DNA of 37,562 nucleotides, from NCBI GenBank assembly GCA_007693395.1, contig REDS01000177.1:1-37562 (forward strand), read 5' to 3'. Under the pieces are notes generated by a model. The model did not search any database and had not been told where the DNA came from. It worked only from the letters and a program-made list of their open reading frames with translations. Position 1 is the first letter of the stretch; every line of letters begins with the position of its first letter. This DNA comes from Balneolaceae bacterium. Its GTDB lineage: Bacteria; Bacteroidota; Rhodothermia; Balneolales; Balneolaceae. A program made the position numbers and the translations under genes. This document shows positions 1 through 7,627 of this stretch, in pieces.

Positions 1-62
1 AGTTGTTCCATTACATCTTCGTCTGACATTTGATGGAGCTTAGCTGCTTTTGAACTTTCCAT
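1..62 (-). CDS. N-terminus of a truncated gene, possibly an ECF-type sigma factor
   Basis: Only the first 20 codons are inside the window. They start at an ATG (62-60) and read MESSKAAKLHQMSDEDVMEQ. An AGG-containing purine stretch (GAGG) lies about 8 bases upstream of the ATG, which supports a real start. The phrase 'MSDEDVMEQ' resembles the opening of many ECF sigma factors, where a short acidic 'sDeeLm..l' segment precedes region 2, but 20 residues are too few to be sure. It follows holA on the same strand after 47 bases, so it could be the last visible gene of the same transcription unit. The product is inferred from a short resemblance only. Confidence 0.4.
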   Translation of the reverse strand, partial: MESSKAAKLHQMSDEDVMEQ

Positions 63-109
63 TTTAGAACCTCGTAAATCTAAGTTGCTGTTTAGCAGTA
101 CCGATAAAT

Positions 110-1168
110 TTAGCCGGTAATGCGCTTTATCAGCAGAAGAAAAATCGATGAGGTATCTAATGTGCTGAAACCCTTTGCTGCACTATCGGCATCCAGAAGA
201 GCTTCGAATATCTGCGGTAACTCAGTAAGCGTAAAGTTTGATGACTCTCGGTATTGGTGATTAAAAGCGTATGCATTTTTAACACCAAGCTGAGTTTGAA
301 CATCTTGCTTGCTCAGGCCTTTTTCCCGTAAACGGCAAATTTGCCAGATATTACTAAACACAGTGTAAAAGAACCCCACGGTTTTAATTACTTCTGCCGT
401 GTTGTTATTACTCTGTTGCAATATCTGTTCCGCAATTTTGAGTGATTTGTTTAAATCTCTTGAAATAACCGCTTCTTTGAGCTCTACAACGTTATATTCG
501 CGATATGACTCAGTAATTTTTTTTACGTGGTCTGTTCCAATCTCTTGAGAAGTGTCCACAAAAGTGCACAGTTTTTCTATTTCTGTAGACAAAAGCTTTA
601 AATCAGCACCAACCAGCTGGGCTAAAAGATGGGCAGCTGCCGGATTGATAACCATGCGATGGGAGTGCCGGCTCCAGTCTATAATCCAGTCTGGAAGATT
701 GTTCTCGTGAATCTTGTTGAACTCATAAATCCCGGTATGGTTTCCTGCTTCTTTACTCAAATATTTTCCGGGGTCCCTGCGTTTATCAGGGAATTTTTCA
801 TCTATCAGGCAGAGAAGTGTGGATGGATTGGGGCTTTTGAAATATTCCAGAAAATCGAGAATGGTACCTCTCTCAGAATTATCGATTTTTTGAAATTCTC
901 TGATGATTACCACCCGCCGTTCTGCCATCATAGGATAACTGCGTGCAATACCCACTGCCTTTTCAGAAGTTGTTTCAGCTCCGTAAAGCAAGTCGAAATT
1001 AAAATCCTTCATCTCATCCGGAACGAGCTTTTCAATCTCTTCCTGAATCATATCAATCAGAAAGCTCTCTTCACCATATAGATAGATCACAGGCTTGAGG
1101 CTCTCTCCTTTTTTGATAGACTTGTAAAGCGCCCGAAATGTATCTAAGCTGGATTTGTATTTAGACAA
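110..1168 (-). CDS. holA: DNA polymerase III subunit delta (clamp loader)
   Basis: The 352-residue product matches the delta subunit in length and layout. An N-terminal region reads 'PVIYLYGEESFLID' (about residues 26-39), the position of the degenerate P-loop in this family. A mid region follows with 'AERRVVIIREFQ' and 'LLCLIDEKFPDKR', and then a helical C-terminal collar domain with 'ELKEAVISRDLNKSLKIAEQIL'. In the family, delta opens the beta sliding clamp and loads it on DNA. It acts in the cytoplasm with gamma/tau and delta'. The start is a TTG (1168-1166); the next in-frame Met is at about residue 40, inside the conserved motif, so TTG is the best start. The gene follows the ThuA-like gene by 31 bases on the same strand and is probably co-transcribed with it. 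Confidence 0.88.
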   Translation of the reverse strand: MSKYKSSLDTFRALYKSIKKGESLKPVIYLYGEESFLIDMIQEEIEKLVPDEMKDFNFDLLYGAETTSEKAVGIARSYPMMAERRVVIIREFQKIDNSERGTILDFLEYFKSPNPSTLLCLIDEKFPDKRRDPGKYLSKEAGNHTGIYEFNKIHENNLPDWIIDWSRHSHRMVINPAAAHLLAQLVGADLKLLSTEIEKLCTFVDTSQEIGTDHVKKITESYREYNVVELKEAVISRDLNKSLKIAEQILQQSNNNTAEVIKTVGFFYTVFSNIWQICRLREKGLSKQDVQTQLGVKNAYAFNHQYRESSNFTLTELPQIFEALLDADSAAKGFSTLDTSSIFLLLIKRITG

Positions 1169-1199
1169 AGCGTTAAGAAATTAAACTGCTGATACTGCT

Positions 1200-1970
1200 C
1201 TAATTTTCAGTAGGTCCAATTGCGTAATTGATACCTCCAAGAAGGTGTTCAAGAAAAAGAGGCTCTGAGAAAGATTCAATCGTATGCCCTAAGCCGGTAT
1301 AAAATGACCGGCCGCCATCAAATTCATGGTACCAGGCAATAGGGTGATTTCCCGGGTGGTCACTACCTTCAAAACTGTCTGTATCGAGTTTTAAAAGCAC
1401 ATTTACATTTTCATTCATATAACCAAAGTTGTACCATTCATCAACTTTAATCCAATACTCATCCAAATGTTGAGTGGATGGATGATCATGATTTTCTACA
1501 AAGATTCTGGCTTCATGAACTCCGGGGGGATGATTATCGAAATAGGCGCCAACAAGTTCTCCATACCATGGCCAGTCGTACTCGGTATCAGTGGCGGAGT
1601 GCACACCTGCAAATCCACCGCCATTCTGAATAAATCTTTTAAAAGCTTCTCGCTGGGTATCATTAAACACGGTGAGTGTGGTGTTTAGAAATAATACGGC
1701 ATCGTAAGCGGCAAGATTTTCATCATTAAAATATTCTGAATCTTCAGTCCAGGTAACGTTAAAGCCATTTGTTATGCCCAGTGCCACTACAGCATCAACA
1801 CCGGGTTCGATGGAGTCATGCCTCCACCCCTCTGTCTTGGTAAATACAAGAACAGATGCTGCAGCATCCTCAAACTGATGAAACTGACTTTCGTTTTTAT
1901 TTTCAGATGAACATGCAGTTGTACTGTTTAATAACATAAAGGGCAGAAGAAGTGTAAAAAAAGCTTTCAT
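1200..1970 (-). CDS. ThuA-like domain lipoprotein
   Basis: The 256-residue product begins with a signal peptide and a lipobox-like end (residues 1-20, '...STTAC'), so it is probably a lipoprotein of the periplasm or outer surface. The rest fits the ThuA-like fold (class I glutamine-amidotransferase-like): 'VLVFTKTEGWRHDSIEPG' at the first strand, then 'YDAVLFLNTT', 'FIQNGGGFAGVHSATDTEYDWPWY' and late 'HPIAWYHEFDGGRSFYTGLGH'. ThuA proteins are linked in some bacteria to trehalose or other sugar use, and many Bacteroidota copies are secreted and attached to sugar-oxidation modules. The substrate is unknown here. The neighbours (luxC-like upstream, holA downstream) give no carbohydrate context. 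Confidence 0.82.
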   Translation of the reverse strand: MKAFFTLLLPFMLLNSTTACSSENKNESQFHQFEDAAASVLVFTKTEGWRHDSIEPGVDAVVALGITNGFNVTWTEDSEYFNDENLAAYDAVLFLNTTLTVFNDTQREAFKRFIQNGGGFAGVHSATDTEYDWPWYGELVGAYFDNHPPGVHEARIFVENHDHPSTQHLDEYWIKVDEWYNFGYMNENVNVLLKLDTDSFEGSDHPGNHPIAWYHEFDGGRSFYTGLGHTIESFSEPLFLEHLLGGINYAIGPTEN

Positions 1971-2033
1971 AGAAGACTAAATTTGGTAAAAGTTGCACGT
2001 AATCAAAATAGTAAAGTTTGAAGATTGATTTCA

Positions 2034-3107
2034 TTAAATCCCGGCATTTTCCTGCAGCCACTCAATAGTGTCAATTTGATCAGGTTTCCACCATATAGGT
2101 GGATTTTGAGCTGTTGACAGAGGTTCAATCACCACATCAGCTGTTTTTTGGCCGATTAAATCCTCCGTAGAATAGACAGCTTGTAATCCGTCTCTGTATT
2201 TTTCCACAATATCATTCAGAGTACTTTTATCCCCTTTTATCCATTGTAAGATAAATTTATCTGAGGGTTTTGAGAGTTGTTCCTCAATCAAATAATCATC
2301 CAGCCATGCCTGCTCTATCTTCATTGCTTTATTGAATGCATAACGATGAAAAAGCGAAGGAGCCGGTTTAGAATGCTGAGGATTATTCAGCCAGAACTCT
2401 TCAACATAATCTGTAAATGAACATTTAAAATCATTCAATCCAAATGGCGCCACTACAATTGCAACAGAACGGCATCCCGCTCCGCCATATCTGAAAACTG
2501 CTTCTGTAAGATTACGCAATGTTTCAGGATTATTATTTGTGATGTAAGCCACAGAAAAATGCGCAGTACGAATCAGACAAGGGGTTGATTCTCTAATTAT
2601 ACTCTCTTTCTGTAGCAGTACCCTTACCTCTGAGGCTGACTTTTCAGACCCGGCAAATATCAGCGCATCAGCACTGGTTATGTTCAGGTTATCGATGTTC
2701 AATGCCCAGCGCATTTCAGAGAGAGGGTTTAAACCGGAATAAAATTCAAGAAATGCAGGCAGCAGGTAGGGATCTTTTCGTGAGATTTTTCCTACGTAAT
2801 TCCCTCCGGTCATCATCACAGAGAGCGTATCCTGAAAACCGACCAGTGGGAGATTTCCTGCATGGAGGCAAAGAATGTTTTTCCCTGAAAGTAAGGCAGG
2901 CTGTAATCCAGATAATTCTGCCCATTTAAGTAAATTTACACCCGCTGTTGCATTCTTTAGTGATCGGATTTGATGTTTGATATCCTCAAAACTGAAAAAC
3001 CCCTCATCCACAGTTTGTTCTATCGCTATTTTCAGCTTTATGTTATCCGGTTGAAACCAGCCGTCAATCGCTTTCGAAAGTTTTTCTATAGAATCAGCTG
3101 CTTGCAT
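2034..3107 (-). CDS. acyl-CoA/acyl-protein reductase, LuxC family
   Basis: The 357-residue product looks like the LuxC-type acyl reductase, an aldehyde-dehydrogenase-superfamily enzyme that reduces an activated fatty acyl group to aldehyde with NADPH. Visible signs are 'GNLPLVGFQDTLSVMMTGG' (about 84-102), 'KISRKDPYLLPAFL' (107-120), a Rossmann-like 'ADALIFAGSEKSASEV', and 'YGGAGCRSVAIVVAP' with Cys212 in the position expected for the thioester nucleophile. It starts 6 bases after the LuxE-like gene ends, so the two are surely co-transcribed; in luminous bacteria LuxE and LuxC form one fatty-acid reductase complex. No luxA, luxB or luxD is present, so light production is not suggested. The true role in this lineage is unknown to me. 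Confidence 0.82.
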   Translation of the reverse strand: MQAADSIEKLSKAIDGWFQPDNIKLKIAIEQTVDEGFFSFEDIKHQIRSLKNATAGVNLLKWAELSGLQPALLSGKNILCLHAGNLPLVGFQDTLSVMMTGGNYVGKISRKDPYLLPAFLEFYSGLNPLSEMRWALNIDNLNITSADALIFAGSEKSASEVRVLLQKESIIRESTPCLIRTAHFSVAYITNNNPETLRNLTEAVFRYGGAGCRSVAIVVAPFGLNDFKCSFTDYVEEFWLNNPQHSKPAPSLFHRYAFNKAMKIEQAWLDDYLIEEQLSKPSDKFILQWIKGDKSTLNDIVEKYRDGLQAVYSTEDLIGQKTADVVIEPLSTAQNPPIWWKPDQIDTIEWLQENAGI

Positions 3108-3113
3108 CGGGAT

Positions 3114-4106
3114 TTAATCTCGGTCTATTAAAAAATTACAGCCACGAAGGTTATCACTGCTCCATCTGCCTAACACTCTGAATCTGCCAGTCTCATCACG
3201 AATACCCTTATCCTCTGTTAAAATAAAGGGACAGGAATAAAAGTTGGCGAGATCGATAATTCCGATTTTTCCTTCCTCCCCCGGTTCACATATTCGGTCA
3301 GGATTTTTTGGGTCCCGAATAGTTACCGTAACCCAATGAGGAGTTGTAAACCATTCACCACTGATTGCATACATTTGACTCAGCAGTTCACACATACCGT
3401 ATTCAGAATGGATCTTTGATGGATCAACATTGAAACCATCCGAAAGGTGTTTGCGTAATTCCTCTTTCGACATTTCCCTTCTGTGAGTTTTCATACCGCC
3501 AGTTTCAATTATCTCAATCTGATTACTCATATTGATCTTCTTTTGATCTATCAAATCAAGCAACCCAAAAGCTGCCCCAAACAATAGCGGTATTTTGCCT
3601 TGACTGAGAACATCAGAAATCCATTCATCGGGATTTTCAATGTCGTGATACATCTTGCTTAAACCACTGCTGTCGTTTTTAATGAGAAAAGTTGCCATCC
3701 AGATCAGGGATGAATATGGATTATCAAGATAGCCGGGCATAGAGCATAACAAAGCATAAATTTCCTGCGGAAAATGGGAGTAAAATGCTTCAGAAATTGC
3801 AGCTTCATAAACAGATTTATCAGCTACGTGATGGGTGCTTTGAATCACTCCTGTAGTGCCACTGCTTTTAAAAATTAAATTAGCCGCACTACTATCTGTA
3901 GTGATTTTTCTCAATTGAAAAGCCCTTATGGGAAGTAGAGGTACAGATTCAACATCAATATCACTATCCTCATTGAAGCCGAATACATTAGAAAAATCCC
4001 GATAGACAGGGTTATGTACGACTTGATAGTTGTAAACTTTTTTCAGGCGATCAGCAAATGAGATCCCGGAATTGAAAATGTACTCTTTCAACTCATTGCC
4101 AGCCAT
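3114..4106 (-). CDS. acyl-protein synthetase, LuxE family
   Basis: The product (330 residues from the ATG at 4106) matches LuxE-type acyl-protein synthetases, distant relatives of AMP-forming ligases such as PaaK. The adenylate-binding-like motif 'FKSSGTTGVIQSTHH' lies near residue 85, followed by 'EIIETGGMKTHRREM', 'SEYGMCELLSQMYA' and the C-terminal 'RVLGRWSSDNLRGCNFL'. The Cys eight residues from the end matches the LuxE cysteine that carries the acyl group before hand-over to LuxC. The frame can be extended to a TTG at 4115, adding three residues; I prefer the ATG. It lies 57 bases after purD and 6 bases before the LuxC-like gene. The family reaction is fatty acid + ATP to acyl-enzyme; the substrate here is inferred only as a fatty or related acid. 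Confidence 0.82.
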   Translation of the reverse strand: MAGNELKEYIFNSGISFADRLKKVYNYQVVHNPVYRDFSNVFGFNEDSDIDVESVPLLPIRAFQLRKITTDSSAANLIFKSSGTTGVIQSTHHVADKSVYEAAISEAFYSHFPQEIYALLCSMPGYLDNPYSSLIWMATFLIKNDSSGLSKMYHDIENPDEWISDVLSQGKIPLLFGAAFGLLDLIDQKKINMSNQIEIIETGGMKTHRREMSKEELRKHLSDGFNVDPSKIHSEYGMCELLSQMYAISGEWFTTPHWVTVTIRDPKNPDRICEPGEEGKIGIIDLANFYSCPFILTEDKGIRDETGRFRVLGRWSSDNLRGCNFLIDRD

Positions 4107-4163
4107 CAAAACCAATCAGATTACAAGTTTACAATACGTGGCGAAACAGAACAGAAGTGTTCG

Positions 4164-5459
4164 TTACAAACTGCTGATTCTCTTCAACCCTTTATGCCCA
4201 ATATCTTTGCGGTAATAGCAATTCTCGAAGCTAATTTTCTGAACATTCTCATAGGTGCTATCAATTGCCCCGCGAAGGGTTTTCCCGCTGCTAACTACAT
4301 TCAATACCCTGCCGCCATTGGTTATAATATCCTTTCCTTTTTGGGCAGTGCCTGCATGAAATAGTTGTACATCACCCGTAATTTTATTAAGGCCTGTAAT
4401 TACTTTGCCTTTCTCATAATTAAGGGGATAACCTTCACTTGCAAGAACAACGCAACAGCGATATTTATCATCAATCTGTATAGATTTTTCGTCTAAACGT
4501 TGCTCAGTGGCTGCTATCATCAAATCGAGGAGATCATTTTCGAGTGATGGCAATATAACCTGGCATTCCGGATCACCAAATCGGCAATTATATTCTACAA
4601 CTTTCGGCCCATCGGCAGTCATCATCAAACCAACATAAAGAATGCCTGTGTAGGCTGATTCTTCAAGCTGCATGCCAGTAATTGTGGGATCAATAATTTC
4701 TGACTGAATTTGTTCAAGAAGAGCTTCATTGAGCAGTGGTGCAGGTGAATATGCCCCCATGCCCCCGGTATTTAGTCCTGTATCCCCGTCACCAATGCGT
4801 TTATGATCTTGTGCGTAGTGTAAAATATGGGAAGAGTGCCCGTCGCAAATTACAAATACGGAAACCTCCTCCCCTTCCATAAACTCTTCAACAACCAGCC
4901 TGCTTGCAGCTTTTGAAAGCGTATCATCTTTCTTAATTGCAAGAAGCCTCTGTTTCACTTCATCCTCGCTGTTACAGATAAATACGCCTTTACCCGCGGC
5001 AAGCCCATCTGCTTTCAGTACAATGGGATACGTATCTTTTGATATAATAAATTTAAGTGCGTCGTCATAGTCGAGGGAACTGAAAACAGCGAAATCTGCC
5101 GTAGGAATGTTGTATTTCAACATAAACTCTTTGGCAAATTCCTTGCTTCCCTCCAGGCGTGCTGCATTCTTTTCAGGGCCAAATACGGCAATATTTTTAG
5201 CCCTTAAAAAGTCTGCGATTCCGTTCACCAAAGGATCTTCAGGACCCACAACAACCAGTTCCACACTGTTGGTTTCAACGAATTCGGCAACAGCTTCAAA
5301 ATCGTTCACATCTAACTGTACATTCTTGCCAAACTGAGCTGTACCGGGGTTTCCCGGAGCGATGTAAAGTTTACCAAGCTTTTCAGACTGGGCAAGTTTC
5401 CAGCTAATTGCATTCTCCCTGCCACCTGAGCCTATCAAAAGTACGTTATATCTATCCAT
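4164..5459 (-). CDS. purD: phosphoribosylamine-glycine ligase
   Basis: The 431-residue product is a clear GAR synthetase, which joins phosphoribosylamine and glycine with ATP in de novo purine synthesis. It opens with 'NVLLIGSGGRENAISWKLAQS' and continues with 'VVVGPEDPLVNGIADFLR' and 'FGPEKNAARLEGSKEFAKEFM'. The ATP-grasp region follows: 'PIVLKADGLAAGKGVF', 'VVEEFMEGEEVSVFVICDG', 'AQDHKRIGDGDTGLNTGGMGAYSP', and 'VEYNCRFGDPECQ' with metal-binding Glu and Asn. Length is typical. It begins 5 bases after tpiA ends, which implies co-transcription. No other purine genes are in the window. Confidence 0.97.
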   Translation of the reverse strand: MDRYNVLLIGSGGRENAISWKLAQSEKLGKLYIAPGNPGTAQFGKNVQLDVNDFEAVAEFVETNSVELVVVGPEDPLVNGIADFLRAKNIAVFGPEKNAARLEGSKEFAKEFMLKYNIPTADFAVFSSLDYDDALKFIISKDTYPIVLKADGLAAGKGVFICNSEDEVKQRLLAIKKDDTLSKAASRLVVEEFMEGEEVSVFVICDGHSSHILHYAQDHKRIGDGDTGLNTGGMGAYSPAPLLNEALLEQIQSEIIDPTITGMQLEESAYTGILYVGLMMTADGPKVVEYNCRFGDPECQVILPSLENDLLDLMIAATEQRLDEKSIQIDDKYRCCVVLASEGYPLNYEKGKVITGLNKITGDVQLFHAGTAQKGKDIITNGGRVLNVVSSGKTLRGAIDSTYENVQKISFENCYYRKDIGHKGLKRISSL

Positions 5460-5464
5460 TCAGC

Positions 5465-6229
5465 TTATATTGATTCAGCGGTCTCTAAAATCTGGCCGTA
5501 ACTGTCAGCTTTCAGGCTGGCACCGCCAATTAAACCGCCATCCACATCGGGCATACTGAGCAGCTCATGGGCATTATCGGGTTTCATGCTGCCGCCATAT
5601 AAAATTCTCACTTTGTCGGCACTTGATTTACCCCAGCTTTTCTCCACAAGAGAACGGATAAATTTATGCATCTCCTGAGCCTGCTCCGGTGTAGCAGTTT
5701 CGCCGGTTCCAATAGCCCAAACCGGTTCATACGCAATCACAAAATTATCTGAAACATCTTCACCAAGGTGATTCAGAACGGCATTAACCTGTTTTTCCAC
5801 CACTTCTTCCTGTTTGCCGCTTTTACGTTCTTCCAAAAGCTCACCAACACACAGAATGGCTTTCAAGCCATCATCAATAGTCTTTTTTGTCTTTTCTGCG
5901 ATTAGTTTATCCGTTTCTCCGTAATACTCTCTACGCTCGGAGTGGCCAATTATTACGTAACTACAGCCGGCATCTTTAAGCATAGATGTGCTGATTTCTC
6001 CGGTATAGGCTCCGTTATCCTGGTTGGATACGTTCTGAGCACCTGTTTGAAAGCCTGTTCCTTCAAATGCAGACTGAACTGCCGGTATAGAGATAAATGG
6101 CGGGCAAAGCAGTGCCTCTGATTTGAAAGTTTTTCCTTTCCAGCCGGCGGCCATCTCTTTAGCTAATTTTGCGGCTTCGGTCGGGCCCGCGTTCATTTTC
6201 CAGTTACCCGCAATTAAAAATGTTCTCAT
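5465..6229 (-). CDS. tpiA: triosephosphate isomerase
   Basis: The 254-residue product carries all TIM-barrel catalytic signatures: 'AGNWKMN' with Asn9 and Lys11, 'IIGHSERR' with His96, 'AYEPVWAIGTG' with catalytic Glu168 at the start of the flexible loop 6, and the phosphate-gripping 'YGGSMKPDNA' plus 'DGGLIGGASL'. It interconverts dihydroxyacetone phosphate and glyceraldehyde 3-phosphate in glycolysis and gluconeogenesis in the cytoplasm. Length is normal for a bacterial TIM. The gene lies 5 bases downstream of the thioredoxin-like lipoprotein gene and 5 bases upstream of purD, in a tight same-strand run. Confidence 0.97.
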   Translation of the reverse strand: MRTFLIAGNWKMNAGPTEAAKLAKEMAAGWKGKTFKSEALLCPPFISIPAVQSAFEGTGFQTGAQNVSNQDNGAYTGEISTSMLKDAGCSYVIIGHSERREYYGETDKLIAEKTKKTIDDGLKAILCVGELLEERKSGKQEEVVEKQVNAVLNHLGEDVSDNFVIAYEPVWAIGTGETATPEQAQEMHKFIRSLVEKSWGKSSADKVRILYGGSMKPDNAHELLSMPDVDGGLIGGASLKADSYGQILETAESI

Positions 6230-6234
6230 GGTCT

Positions 6235-7599
6235 TTATTCGTTCGTTAATGTTGATATTTGTTGTAGTCCTCTCACTATGTCATCATATTCGTTGCCAAT
6301 ATACCTTCTAATGATAGTTCCATCAGCATCTACAAGGTAACGGGTTGGTACCCGGCTCAGATTCAGTATTTCAACAATATGTTCGGCTTCGAATGAGCCC
6401 GGTTCAACAACGTTCCAAAGCTTTTCTCTTTCTGAGAAGAATGCATCAAGTACAATTCTGTTACTGCCAAGTGGAACTGTTATAATTTCGAGGCCAAAAT
6501 TTCTGTAGATCTGGTAAATGGCTATGGTCCTGTCGAACTGCTGCTGATACATTGCATTATCAAACCGGGTAACCTCAAGCATAAAAGGCCGGCCTGTAAG
6601 TTCACTGGTACGTAGGGAGTCACCGGTGCTTAGCAGAAAATTTAATTCAGGGAAGGGATAACCGGGTGCAAGAAACTCAAGATCATATCTTTTGTTCTCG
6701 GCCCACTCCATGGCGAGGTTGTTTTCAGAAAATGTATGAGTAAAAGAATCGAGATAGATTAAAGCCTCTTCTGTGCGGGAGCTGTCGAAAAGCAGCTCAA
6801 TTCTGTTGATTTCAATCTCCATGATATCGGATGAGTGTTGTGCCATATCCTGCAGCCTGTTGATAAAGCTGAGCGCACTCTCAAGGCCTTCAGTTTCGGC
6901 ATAAAACTCAACAAGTACCTCACGTGTACCTGTTGTGAGATTTCCATAGCTGCTTAGAATCTCCTCTGTTCTGGCAACCATAAGGGAGTCGTTCCATTCT
7001 CTTAAGATAGAAATAGAGCTTTCACCGGAAAGCTTACCCGCGTATGTACCGGGATACTGTTCAAATACATCCCAATAAATATCACTCCATTTGTCGATCT
7101 CAATCCCAACGCTATCGGCTGATATTAACCCTGCATTTATAAAATTCGCAACTCTAGTAAAGCTTCGGTCAACTCGTTCAAACGTCCGGAAAACATCATT
7201 TTCACGCGAATTAATTTCAACCGTTCCATTGAAATCGGGCAGATTGGCCCTAAGTTCAATCGTATCCTGATGAGCAAAAATCAGATTTACAATTCCCATC
7301 ACATTGTTGTTTCGGGAAACCACAACCGGAAATTGACCTGGCCTGTCGAAGGTAACATCACCTGAAAAATACCCCTGCTGGTCGGTAAAAGCGTGGAATA
7401 GGGTGTCTGTTCTGTCGCTTGCTGTCCGCACTCTTGCAAGTATTTCAATATCACTGTAGTCAAAACTATCATCCAGTTCTTCAGAAACTGTAATCTGGCC
7501 TTTAATGTGGGCAGTATTACTTACTTCCGGTACCTCACGAGAGCATGAGAGCACGATTAAAAAAACTGAACATAACAGCAGGAAACTTTTTTTCGCCAT
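6235..7599 (-). CDS. thioredoxin-fold lipoprotein lacking CxxC (TlpA/DUF4369-like architecture)
   Basis: From the ATG at 7599 the product is 454 residues with a lipoprotein signal (MAKK followed by a hydrophobic run ending in 'VLSC'). The N-terminal beta-rich part ('GQITVSEEL...GYFSGDV') resembles the DUF4369-like region that precedes TlpA thioredoxins in Bacteroidota. A helical middle follows. The last 140 residues follow a thioredoxin plan: 'YPFPELNFLLSTGDSLRTSELTGRPFMLEV', then '...IITVPLGS', then 'SRVPTRYLVDADGTIIRRYIG' with the cis-Pro. Where TlpA proteins have WCxxC, this one has 'RFDNAMYQQQF', so no redox cysteines are present. An upstream ATG at 7635 overlaps the gatB stop by 8 bases and would add 12 residues before the signal peptide. 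Probably periplasmic or surface-anchored, structural or binding rather than redox-active. Confidence 0.72.
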   Translation of the reverse strand: MAKKSFLLLCSVFLIVLSCSREVPEVSNTAHIKGQITVSEELDDSFDYSDIEILARVRTASDRTDTLFHAFTDQQGYFSGDVTFDRPGQFPVVVSRNNNVMGIVNLIFAHQDTIELRANLPDFNGTVEINSRENDVFRTFERVDRSFTRVANFINAGLISADSVGIEIDKWSDIYWDVFEQYPGTYAGKLSGESSISILREWNDSLMVARTEEILSSYGNLTTGTREVLVEFYAETEGLESALSFINRLQDMAQHSSDIMEIEINRIELLFDSSRTEEALIYLDSFTHTFSENNLAMEWAENKRYDLEFLAPGYPFPELNFLLSTGDSLRTSELTGRPFMLEVTRFDNAMYQQQFDRTIAIYQIYRNFGLEIITVPLGSNRIVLDAFFSEREKLWNVVEPGSFEAEHIVEILNLSRVPTRYLVDADGTIIRRYIGNEYDDIVRGLQQISTLTNE

Positions 7600-7627
7600 A
7601 ACCAACGTATCGGGCTTTGCGCCCTTC

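Noticed and set aside
629-1081. 150-residue open frame on the plus strand
   Set aside because: It is antisense to holA and has no recognisable motif or ribosome-binding site.
2034-4106. bioluminescence operon
   Set aside because: Only LuxE- and LuxC-like genes are present. There is no luciferase or acyl-transferase gene, so light emission is not supported.
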